DNA of 26,362 bases from Chara braunii (GCA_003427395.1 BFEA01000039.1:4349171-4375532), one strand, 5' to 3'. Counted from the first letter of the stretch, positions 10,288 through 18,424 are shown. The notes: generated by a model from the letters alone, not told the origin. A program made the numbers and translations.

Positions 10288-10313
10288 GACCCTTCTGTAA
10301 GTTCAGGGGGGTT
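10288..10313 (+). other. Hexaloop hairpin H6
   Basis: A continuous 10-bp helix, GACCCTTCTG (10288-10297) / CAGGGGGGTT (10304-10313), closes TAAGTT. Three T-G wobbles pair only in the + strand RNA sense. Confidence 0.75.
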
Positions 10314-10365
10314 GACTCAATGCCACGCACATGATGGTTTAGAGAGAAATGAATTGGGCAGAGAG

Positions 10366-10396
10366 TTAGATCATTCTGTAAGTTCAGGGGGTCTGG
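10366..10396 (+). other. Hexaloop hairpin H7
   Basis: Outer TTAGATC (10366-10372) / GGTCTGG (10390-10396), 7 bp including three T-G wobbles. Inner TCTG / CAGG closes TAAGTT (10379-10384). H6 and H7 also share a downstream CGCACATG-containing tail. Confidence 0.75.
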
Positions 10397-10471
10397 CTCA
10401 AAGCCTCGCACATGCTAGAACCCAAGGTTATAATTTCGCTATACGTTATTATTATTCTATTAAAAACAGGC

Positions 10472-10511
10472 TAGTCAGACACGGGTTCCATAAGATTGGA
10501 TGGTCTGACTA
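10472..10511 (+). other. Hexaloop hairpin H8
   Basis: Outer TAGTCAGAC (10472-10480) / GTCTGACTA (10503-10511), perfect 9 bp. Inner TCCA / TGGA closes TAAGAT (10491-10496). This is the first unit with A in place of T at loop position 5. Confidence 0.8.
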
Positions 10512-10570
10512 TAGCTTATCGTAAATTAAAGAGAGTACAATTAAGAATATAATTGAAGGTAACTTAGGTC

Positions 10571-10605
10571 GGTTGAGCATTGTTTCTAAGATGAATGACT
10601 CAGTC
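10571..10605 (+). other. Hexaloop hairpin H9
   Basis: Outer GGTTGAG (10571-10577) / CTCAGTC (10599-10605), 7 bp with two wobbles. Inner TTC / GAA closes TAAGAT (10587-10592). Confidence 0.7.
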
Positions 10606-10673
10606 CTACGCCCAACTTTTGAAGATTAAAGTTCAGAGAGGTATATATCACTTGGATATTAAACAGTTCAGGG

Positions 10674-10710
10674 CGACGAAGCTTTGTTTCTAAGATGAAT
10701 GGCTTAGTCG
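10674..10710 (+). other. Hexaloop hairpin H10
   Basis: Outer CGAC-g-AAGC (10674-10682) / GCTT-a-GTCG (10702-10710), eight pairs around one G-A mismatch. Inner TTC / GAA closes TAAGAT (10691-10696). Loop and downstream sequence copy H9, but the outer stem differs and still pairs. Confidence 0.7.
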
Positions 10711-10780
10711 TATGCCCAAAGGAAGAGAGAAGTAGTTGTGCAACCTGTTCGTGTATACCCAATGGCTGAGACATGCATGT

Positions 10781-10794
10781 TCCATAAGATTGGA
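10781..10794 (+). other. Hexaloop hairpin H11, outer stem decayed
   Basis: Inner TCCA / TGGA closes TAAGAT (10785-10790) as in H8. The outer flanks (GACATGCATG / GACCTGAC) no longer form a clear stem. Confidence 0.5.
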
Positions 10795-10802
10795 TGACCT
10801 GA

Positions 10803-10832
10803 CTTTACGCCTTATGTAAGTTGGGTATAAAG
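10803..10832 (+). other. Possible hairpin H12
   Basis: Outer CTTTA (10803-10807) / TAAAG (10828-10832) pairs perfectly. The apex contains TAAGTT, but the inner stem must shift register (CTTA / TGGG), so membership is less certain. Confidence 0.4.
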
Positions 10833-10930
10833 GGATAAAGCGTTGAAAGACTACGAACTATTGTTTGCTAAATTGACTTGGGTCTGGCGAGAGTACTTAC
10901 CTTTATGGTTTGGCATTGCATGTGGTTGAG

Positions 10931-12987
10931 TGAGGCTGCTACTTGGTTTGAGTATCAGGTTGATAGGTAGTTGCTTTAGTCCCTCGCCACGTGCTAGAGT
11001 CATAGGAGTTAGTTTCAATTCCTGCATTTGCTCAGTTAAGTTTTTTTACTTAGGTCAATTCTCGCATTTTCTGAGATCTTTTGTTATACTTGGCTTTGTA
11101 TAAATTTTGGTAAGCTACTTTCTCTACGGGAAGCGCTGCCGAAATTTCTACAAATCCAAGGAGTTAATCAAATTTTGGGTTTTCAAAATTCAACTTGTAT
11201 AAAGTTCATATATGGCTTAGTAAAAATCTGGAAAGTCTCATTTTCTAAAGGGAGTGCTGCCCAAATTTTTGCTAATTCAGAGGGTTAGACAAAATTGGAC
11301 TTTGAAAACTTAGAGACGATTTTTGTTTTCATATTTGGGCTGATATAAACTCTGAAAAGACACTTTTCCTACAGGAAGCGCTGCCGAAATTTTCTTAGTT
11401 TAAAGGAGATAGATTATATTTTGACAGGTGGCGATTCTGGCGATCCACTCTGTATAGGGGAAATTATGTCAGGGTCTACCTTTGCTTTGGACACTGCTTG
11501 AAGGTAGGTTCAGGCTTAGTCAATTACGATGATTTGAATGAGATCGTGATATGGGGATTACTCTCCATGAACTTATAGGTCTAGCTTGGGAATTGACCTG
11601 TCTTGTGTTACAGGTCATCTGGACCGTTTGATTCAGGATTTTGACTAGTTCATCGTGATCCTACGAGGATAATCTTTTGTTATCACTGATAACAGGTCGG
11701 TTGGTTGATCCCCGACTTATCCTCTCGCGACACAACTTTGCTTACACCTGTACCTCAAATTGACTGCCTTAGCCCTGTGATTTGATATGTTTCTTTGAGG
11801 GTTTTAACCGAACTTCTTTTAATGGTCATTACAAAGAACTTATGAGATTTATGGAAATTGAATTATGGTTGGGGCTTGAGTGTGTGAGGCGTGGTGTGAG
11901 TTACAGGGAACGGTAAAGTTGACCACATTAGTGTACCACGTGTCGCACGATCCGTGAACCTGATGGGTTTATGTTTCCCCGTCTTTTTATCGTTATCTCG
12001 AGTTCTGAATTGATATATGAGTGTTGAGGTGCTTGTTTATTCTATTGATTGATTTTGCTTATTGATTTTTATAGTTGGACGTTGTAATCTGTTGCAGCCG
12101 TCAAAGTCAAACCCCTTGACTTCCGCCCAGGTCTGGAGTGGAGCTCATCTCCAGGGCAGTAAGAGACGACTACCACCACAGGTAGGGACCTGTCTACCAC
12201 CCACTCTGCATAGGGTGCAGAAGAGGGTGTGTGGTCTTCAACCGCACTTGGCGGTTGTCCAGCGTTGAGAAATTAACCCTCAGAGCGCGTGTCAGCCGAC
12301 ACTTGAATGTCGAACGCGACCCTCGAGATTGACTGCTTGCGTACGTTTGCATTGCAAGTCAATATGAGTTAGCCCTGCGCCCGCGCGGTTTTATATCGAG
12401 TCTCGTGTGCGACGCCTATCCGATTTCCGCATCGAAGAGTTATGGGATGGTTATCGAGGAGCTAGGAGCGTTGTCGCCTTCTTTGTGTTGCGTCGTTTCG
12501 TGTGTATGTGTGTGCGTTGTCATTTTGTGGTCGTTAGAGTGGTGTGTGCGTGGTGTGTGGGATCCGTTCTAGTCGACCGGCGCTGAGCCGCGCTTGGGAC
12601 TTCAGCCCCCCCAGATGTCGGTTCGCGTGCGGGTCCGATAGGCGTATTACCGCGCGTACCCCCTATGCTACAGCGAACGAGAAACGCCATCGGTTGGTCC
12701 ACCTCTACGATTGCAACCGAGTAGCTTTCGTACTGTGGACTGGGAGCTTGGCGGGGATACGCCCACCGAAGGGAGGCGACAGCTCCCGTAAGGTGGAGGT
12801 AAGTTGGGCCTCGCGTAGGCCCTATCCTGTTGTAGGGGCTCGCGAGAGGTATGGCTGGCACACTCGGTCGGAGCGGCTTGCGGAAGCTCCATGTATTTTC
12901 GTGCGAAGGATTTAAACCAACTCCTGCGTGACGCGGCCGAGAGGGTCCCGCGCTGCCACGTGCGGTGCCGGACCGATGTGCTCGACA
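10931..12987 (+). repeat. Left arm of a ~4.7-kb inverted repeat
   Basis: The reverse complement of this arm aligns, with divergence, to 13197-15663. Anchors are: 12981-12987 with 13197-13203; 12421-12430 with 13722-13731; 11675-11696 with 14641-14662 (22 identical bases); and the outer end near 10931 with 15663. The stretch about 12000-12350 is poorly matched. The outer ~350 bp holds an ABA tandem repeat. Long frames around 12520-13014 run on both strands without a recognised domain. It probably represents one copy of a dispersed element whose second copy inserted in opposite orientation. Confidence 0.85.
11090..11420 (+). repeat. Alternating ~122-bp tandem repeat, ABA
   Basis: Three units have cores at 11124-11141 (A: CTACGGGAAGCGCTGCCG), 11246-11262 (B: AAAGGGAGTGCTGCCC) and 11369-11386 (A: CTACAGGAAGCGCTGCCG). 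Spacing is 122-123 bp. The two A units are more alike than either is to B. Confidence 0.85.
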
Positions 12988-13196
12988 CCGTCTTCTCCTT
13001 CTTATACCTTGCACTCCCTCCTATCTGTCTTCTTCGATCTCTTTTCTTTCGCCTCGTTACTTCTGCGTTGTCTCCCTTTCGTCCTCCTCTATAGTTCATT
13101 TTTCATCACCTTAGCCCAATACACTTGGTCGAACATCTCGATTGGTTAGATCGATGAGTCCCAACCTTCTCTCGTTCGATCCTTCCCCTACACTGA
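12988..13196. other. Spacer of the large inverted repeat
   Basis: About 209 bp lie between the inner ends of the arms. The left part is C+T-rich, and the rest (about 13085-13196) has no recognisable feature. I see no pairing across the spacer. Confidence 0.6.
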
Positions 13197-15663
13197 TGTC
13201 GAGCGCATCGGTCCCGCGCAGTGCAGGACCGTCCCGACCACGTCACGCAGGAGTTGGTCTCATCCTCACCGCAATACACATGGAGCTTACACACGCCGCT
13301 CCGACCGAGTGCGTCAGCCATACCTCTCGCAAGCCCCTATGACAGGATAGGGCCAATGCGAGGTACGACTTACCTCTACCTTAAGGGAGTTGTCACCTCC
13401 CTTCAGTGGGCGTATCCCCGCCGAGCTACCAGTCCACAGTACGAAAGTTAATCAGTTGCAATCGCAGAGCTGGACCAGTAGAGGACGTTTCTCATTCGTT
13501 GTAGCATAGGGGGTACGTACGGTCTCACGCCTCTATCGGACCCGCATGTGAACCGGCGCACTGGGGGATTGAAGTCCCAAGCTCGACTCGTCGTCGGTCG
13601 ACTAGGACGCATCCCACTTACCATGTGTTACACCACAACACTCACACATACAGAACGACACAGAACAAACAACGCAACAACACTCCTAGTCCCTTTTGTA
13701 TCCATCTCATAACCTTCCGACGCGGAAATCGGATAGGTGACACACGCGAGACTTTAGTATATAACTGCGCAGATGCAAGGTCTTCCCATATCGACTAGCA
13801 TACGCAAGCAGTCGCAATGATGACATACTATGCGGTGCCCATAATCAAGTGGTCCCTTGTGGATCCGAGTACCACTTATGACACGCAAGCGTCAAACTCG
13901 AAGTATCGTGAAGGTCAAACCCCTCACGATATTGCACGGCTGACGGAATACCCGTTCGGCCCGCGCGGCACCTTCGGTCCTTAGGCCGAGTGTCTCGGTG
14001 GGCAGGACAAATAGGCTTTGCGCGGGGGATGACCCTTCCACGCTGAGTTTAGGACCTGGGATGTCCTGGACAAGGACCTTGAATCCATGCCCAAGACCAA
14101 CGGTCGACTAAAAAATTTTAAGAAGCAAAATAGTAAAGGAAGGGAGTTTCCTTTCCTTTCTCAGTCTCAACCCAGTTAAAACCCAAAGGCGTGGCTTTGT
14201 AGGTCATGCAAAACATTCAAACGTAGATAAGCACACATATATGTATATATAGTGAGAGATAAATATGTGACGACCACTTCTCACAATCAAAGTGGGACTC
14301 CTCTCGGACATATACATGTATGTGATCGCAGGTAGTCAAATCCAAAGTCCGAACCACAGAACATACATGCAATCACATCAAATAATCAACAAACCACGCA
14401 TTATACGGGGTCAACTTCAACCCCTCTCTATTTTTATACCCCTTGCTCTAGTCATGCAAGCCTCAACCTTTGTCCAACCTTCCAAAGATAAATGCGCAAC
14501 ACCTTCATTAGATGACCATTCAATAAAAGTCTGGGTGAAAACCTTAACAAAACAATAGAAACCATCATGGTTGAAGCCTTTGAGGTTGAGTATTGAGAAT
14601 GGATTGAAGTTGAGTCGTAGACCGACGAATCGGTAACCGACCTGTTATCAGTGATAACAAAAGATGATCCTTGTAGGATCAAGTTAAAACTAGTCCAAAT
14701 CTTGAATCAGAACGATCGAAAGGACCTGTACCATAAAACCAGTCAATGCCCAAGCTAAATCATCAGTGTATGGGGAGTAAACCTCCATAGCACTTCCTCA
14801 CCCAATATTGTCTGCTAAGTAAAACTAATTTTACCCTTAAGCCAATACCCTAAAAAAAAAAACAGATTTTTGACATAATCTCTCCCTTACAAGATGGATT
14901 GTCAATATTGCCACTGGTCAAAAATCGAATCCAACTCCTCTAAACTAAGAAAATTTATGTAGCGCTTCCCGTAGTAGAAGTGTCTTTTCATAATTCATTT
15001 TAACTCAAATATGAAAACTAAAACAATATCCAACTCTGAAAAGTCAAGTTTTGTCTAACTCTCTGAATTAGTAAAAATTTAGACAGCATCTCCTTTAAAA
15101 AAATAGATTTTTCATATTTACATTGAGCCAGATAAGTACTCAAAGTAAAGCTTGAGTTCATCCAAGACAAAATTTTAACTAACTTCTTAGTTTTTTAGAA
15201 ATTTCGGCAGTGCTTCCCGTAGAGAAAGTAGCATTCCAAAATTTATACAAAGCTAAGTTCAAGTCTATAAATAACTTTGAATTCCCAAAGTTTAATTTTG
15301 TCTAACTTTCTGATTTAGCAAAAATTTGGGCAGCATTCCCTTTAGAAAATGAGACTTTCCATATTTTTACTAAGCCATACATAAAATTTAGACAAGCTAA
15401 ACTTTGAAAAGTCAAAGTACGACTAACTCCTTGGTTTTGTATAAACTTCGGTAGCGCTTCCCGTAAAGAAAGTAGCTTACCAAGATTTATACAAAGCCAA
15501 GTATAAGAAATGATCCCAGAAAATGCAAAAATTGACCTAAGTAAAATGAACTTAGCTCAGAAAATGCAGGAATTGAAACTAACTCCTATGACTCTAGCAC
15601 GTGGTGAGTTTCTAAAGCAACTACCTATCAAACTGAAGCTCGGACTAAGTAATAATCTCACTC
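13197..15663 (-). repeat. Right arm of the ~4.7-kb inverted repeat
   Basis: Matches the left arm in reverse orientation. Identity is clearly highest at 13220-13560 and in the A/B repeat region. This arm is longer by about 400 bp. Roughly 245 bp of that is one extra AB dimer, and the rest lies in the poorly aligned 13790-14450 stretch. Many differences between arms in the GC-rich part are C/T or G/A at CG sites, consistent with decay of methylated CpG. The arm ends abruptly near 15663, and the hairpin array beyond the left arm has no counterpart here. Confidence 0.85.
14930..15500 (-). repeat. Alternating ~122-bp tandem repeat, ABABA
   Basis: Five units in reverse orientation have cores at 14959-14974 (A), 15081-15098 (B), 15205-15222 (A), 15328-15345 (B) and 15449-15466 (A). 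A cores read GCGCTTCCCGTAG and B cores GCATTCCCTTTAG, with local changes. Spacing is 121-124 bp. Confidence 0.85.
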
Positions 15664-15771
15664 GGGCCGTTTTGTGAGTCTGCCGTGCGACACCGATCTT
15701 CCCTAGGCCAGCTGGGAAGTGTCACATCAGGGCCTTTGCAGTTTTTAATAGTATATATATAGGGTCACCAG

Positions 15772-15815
15772 CCCGTACGTACGGAGGTCCCCGGGCAGAC
15801 CTCCATACATACGGG
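15772..15815 (-). other. 18-bp inverted repeat around CCCGGGCA
   Basis: 15772-15789 pairs with 15798-15815 across an 8-nt centre. Two positions are C opposite A on this strand but G-T on the other, so pairing is retained only if the minus strand is transcribed. Confidence 0.85.
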
Positions 15816-16398
15816 CATTCGGGGTCTTGTACGGGGTTGAAAGCAGACGACGTTTGGTCCCCATCAAAACTTATTTCGGGGCCTAATTGTTTTGTTTTTT
15901 TTTTGAAGTTTTTTTTGAGATTTCTCTATGACGTGAGGTAGATGCCTAGAAATTTTCAAGTCATTTGGCTTAGCCAAATAAGAATTAAAAATCGCCAAAA
16001 ATGGCAGTGTCAAAATGTGCTCGCCCACGTTGTTTTTCACTTTTTACTTTTTGTTTTCACTTTAGTTCGGGGTCTAAACAATTTTATTATTTTTTAGTGG
16101 GTTTTGCATTATGTGAAGTACACATATGAAAATTTTTACGGCATTTAGCTATGCCAAAAAAAAAATGAAAAATCGCCAAAGATTGCGGTGTCGAAAACGT
16201 GCTCGTGCACTCACTAAATTTAATTATTTTTTTATTTTTTGTTATTTTTATTATTAGTACTTTTTTTTGTATTTTATTTTTATTTCAAATTTGGTAAGGA
16301 ATTTGGATGTAATGCTCAGGCAAATCTTGTTTAATTTTTTTTTTTCCATAACATATCGTTTTTCAAATTTGTTTGATTTTTTTTTTTTTTTTTGGTCC

Positions 16399-16423
16399 GC
16401 GTTCGGCCCGAACGGCCGAACGC
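16399..16423. other. 10-bp GC hairpin in element copy 1
   Basis: GCGTTCGGCC (16399-16408) and GGCCGAACGC (16414-16423) are perfect reverse complements around CGAAC. It lies near the right terminus of the element, immediately after a T tract. Confidence 0.85.
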
Positions 16424-16511
16424 ATCCCCAAGGGGTCCCATACGTTTGGGTGTTTGGGTTCGGGCGTTCGGCCCGTCCCCAATGCCGGTTACCCTGTGTG
16501 TACATATATAT

Positions 16512-17204
16512 AGGGTTACCAGTCCGTACGTACGGAGGTCCCCGGGCAGACCTCCGTACGTACGGGTGTTTGGGGTCCCGTACGGGGTCCGAACCCGACG
16601 ACGTTCGGCCCCCACCAAGACTTATTTCGAGGCCTAAAAATAATCTTTTTTTCTGAATTGTTTTTTGTGAGTTCGTTATGACATGAGGTACATGCCTTTA
16701 AATTTTCAAGTTATTTGGATCAGCCAAATAAGAATTAAAAAGCGCCAAAGATGACGGTGTCAAAACATGTTCGTCCACGTTTTTTTTTCACTTTTTACTT
16801 TTTGTTTGTTCGGGGTCTAAACAATTTATTATTTTTGGAAACTTTTTTGGTAGGTTTTGTATTATGTAAAGTACACATCTGTAAATTTTCAGGGCATTTA
16901 ACTATGACCAAAAAAAATTGAAAAATCGCCAAAGATGGCGGTGTCGAAAACATTCTCGCGCACTCACTGAATTTAATTCTTTTTTTATTTTTATTTATTT
17001 TTGTTATTAGTATTTGTTATCGGTATTTTATTTTTATTTCAAATTTGGTAAGGAATTAGGATGTAATGCTCAGGCAAATCTTGTTTAATTTATTTTTTTC
17101 CATAACTATGTTTTTTTTAGAATTTTTTGATGATTAGGATGTAATGCTCAGATAAATCTTGTTTAATTTTTTTTTTTCCATAACTATGTTTTTTTTAGAA
17201 TTCT

Positions 17205-17211
<7 letters not shown>
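16512..17211 (+). mobile_element. TIR element copy 2, right end lost
   Basis: Begins AGGGTTACCAG at 16512, only 16 bp after the end of copy 1, so the two copies meet as GGTTACCCT...AGGGTTACC. It follows copy 1 through to the ATTTGGTAAGGAAT...CAGGCAAATCTTG segment (about 17040-17090). That segment is partly re-duplicated at about 17139-17211. The expected GC-rich right end is missing, replaced by a 50-nt T run. Confidence 0.7.
16524..16565. other. Perfect 17-bp inverted repeat around CCCGGGCA
   Basis: 16524-16540 and 16549-16565 are exact reverse complements. Each arm itself contains the palindrome CCGTACGTACGG, so the dyad symmetry is nested. Confidence 0.9.

Positions 17212-17261
<50 letters not shown>
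17212..17261. repeat. Poly(T) tract, ~50 nt
   Basis: An uninterrupted run of about 50 T residues where the right end of element copy 2 should be. It could be expansion of a native T run or the A tail of a minus-strand retroposed insert. Confidence 0.95.
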
Positions 17262-17262
<1 letters not shown>

Positions 17263-17570
17263 TCCCAAATTTTTTCAGTTCCTCCCTTTAAAAAAGGAAG
17301 GGCAGGGCTCAGTTCCCATCCCCTGCTGCTTTTGCTGTCGGGGTTTTTACCTCCCTCCCCCCCCCCCCCCTTTTTTTTCCTCCCACTTCAGGCCTTTTTT
17401 TTTTCATTATAGTATTACGGGGAACACCGTAGTAGCCACAGCCATGCTCAAACCTCCAACGAGGGAACATGCGGGAGCTGCACCCACCAGCAGGTGCGAT
17501 ACCCACTACAGCAGGTGCGCAATAGCAGCCACGAGTCAGCCGGTAGCATCAGTGAGGAATGGAAAAAAAC
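17262..17570. other. Unassigned sequence with C and T homopolymers
   Basis: Contains C and T runs at about 17357-17379 and AGCAGGTGCG repeated at about 17490 and 17512. No gene is recognised. Confidence 0.45.
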
Positions 17571-17574
17571 AACA

Positions 17575-17655
17575 CGGTTGGGAAGTGGGTGTCACTTACG
17601 CCAGAATACGGCTATAATGTATTCGTATATGGCTCCCACTTCTCAACCAAATCGT
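17575..17655. mobile_element. MITE-like palindromic element, distant copy
   Basis: Left arm GGTTGGGAAGTGGG (17576-17589) pairs with CCCACTTCTCAACC (17635-17648) with one mismatch. The centre (CCAGAATACG...TCGTATATG) matches the element at 430-520. Unlike the copies at 1-520, no GA tract follows it. Confidence 0.75.
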
Positions 17656-17689
17656 CACAAGTGTAAGTTATGTGGTTGCCCTCTGAGAC

Positions 17690-17765
17690 TCGGGAATACG
17701 GCTATAATGATTAGTTTAGAATTTGTGTCAGGTACATCCATGACGCACGCTGAGACTCGGGAATG
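17690..17765 (+). repeat. Direct repeats of GAGACTCGGGAAT
   Basis: TGAGACTCGGGAATACGGC (17683-17701) and TGAGACTCGGGAATGC (about 17750) share the start. The first also shares AATACGGCTATAATG with the centre of the palindromic element at 17605-17619. Confidence 0.6.
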
Positions 17766-17840
17766 CTACCCGTCTACCTACCTGTATTAGGGGTCTGAAA
17801 GCGTCAACATTTGGTCTTTCTATACTCGGGCTCGAGTACC

Positions 17841-17935
17841 CGGCGCATCTACCTCTACTTGGTGGAGTACCGACCGCTTGCTACGTCTACTTATAGGAAA
17901 GGCGGCGCATCTACCTCTACTTGGTGGAGTACCGG
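17841..17935 (+). repeat. ~31-bp direct repeat, 64-bp period
   Basis: GGCGCATCTACCTCTACTTG followed by GTGGAGTACCG occurs at about 17841-17871 and 17905-17935, nearly identical. The high identity suggests recent duplication. Confidence 0.8.
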
Positions 17936-17942
17936 TGTCGGA

Positions 17943-17968
17943 CCAAATACCCTTACAAGGGTATTTGG
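17943..17968. other. Perfect 12-bp palindromic hairpin
   Basis: CCAAATACCCTT (17943-17954) and AAGGGTATTTGG (17957-17968) are exact reverse complements separated by AC. It could be a cruciform or a protein-binding dyad. No promoter context is evident. Confidence 0.85.
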
Positions 17969-18138
17969 CCATGCTTTTGCATTCGACACGGTGACGGCTT
18001 TGGCTACCATGATGGAGTCAGTCTGGAATGGAAAAGGTGTGCACGCTTGAGCGTGACGCTTGAAACGAATCCCTCAGCCAGTGAGGCCGGGGCAAATCGG
18101 TGAGAAAATTTCGATAAGTATGCGCGCGCGTTATTGTG

Positions 18139-18210
18139 ACGTGCGCTCTAATGGTTAGAATCGGTAATAATACCCTTCGACCGAAGAGGTCGAGGGGTCG
18201 ATTGGGATAA
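18139..18210 (+). ncRNA. tRNA-like / SINE-head sequence
   Basis: TGCGCTCTAATGGTTAGAA (18142-18160) resembles a pol III A box. GGTCGATTGGG (about 18196-18206) is a weak B-box match. Between them CCCTTCGACC (18173-18182) and GGTCGAGGGG (18188-18197) form a 10-bp hairpin with one wobble. A full cloverleaf is not evident, so this is tRNA-derived repeat DNA at best. Confidence 0.4.
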
Positions 18211-18363
18211 GTGTTATGTCGGGTAAACTTACAACCTACACCGTGATGGAGGCTTAAGCATCCGTATGATAGTCAAGTTAAAATTAATGTATGCCCCGAC
18301 TGTACGCGCGGAACAATTAACAATGAGTGATCGTCAGGTTGAGGTAGCACCCTGAAATGCTAA

Positions 18364-18424
18364 GAGCTTGGCTCAAGTGGTCTACCACGAGTAGGACTGA
18401 GGGTCTCGCCCGAGTTCCCGCATA
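18364..18424 (+). ncRNA. tRNA-like / SINE-head sequence
   Basis: TTGGCTCAAGTGG (18368-18380) is a good A-box match of the TGGCNNAGTGG type. GCCCGAGTTCCC (18408-18419) approximates a B box at normal distance. No complete acceptor stem is visible. Confidence 0.5.

Larger units (their letters stand above)
15761..16495 (+). mobile_element. TIR element copy 1 (~735 bp)
   Basis: Begins AGGGTCACCAG (15761-15771) and ends with the inverted CCGGTTACCCT (16485-16495), a 9/11 terminal inverted repeat beside TA-rich DNA. Inside are an 18-bp hairpin near the left end, two internal ~195-bp subrepeats that both contain AATCGCCAAA and GGTGTC, and a 10-bp GC hairpin near the right end. There is no transposase, so it is a non-autonomous element or complex repeat. 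No target-site duplication can be defined and the superfamily is not assigned. Confidence 0.7.

Noticed and set aside
10210-10396. Hairpin loops read as repeated 5' splice sites (GTAAGT)
   Set aside because: GTAAGT appears only in H5-H7. H1-H4 have ATAAGT and H8-H11 ATAAGA or CTAAGA, so the splice-site GT is not conserved while the pairing is.
9953-10511. Hairpins as iron-responsive elements
   Set aside because: Those need a CAGUGN hexaloop and a bulged C. The loop here is TAAGTT or TAAGAT.
9953-10832. Hairpin array as a CRISPR array
   Set aside because: Stems are not identical repeats, spacing is irregular, the context is eukaryotic and there are no cas genes.
12520-13014. 164-codon minus-strand frame as a gene in the inverted-repeat arm
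   Set aside because: Both strands are open here (CG-rich DNA has few stop codons). The homologous arm preserves only part of the frame, and protein identity is lower than DNA identity.
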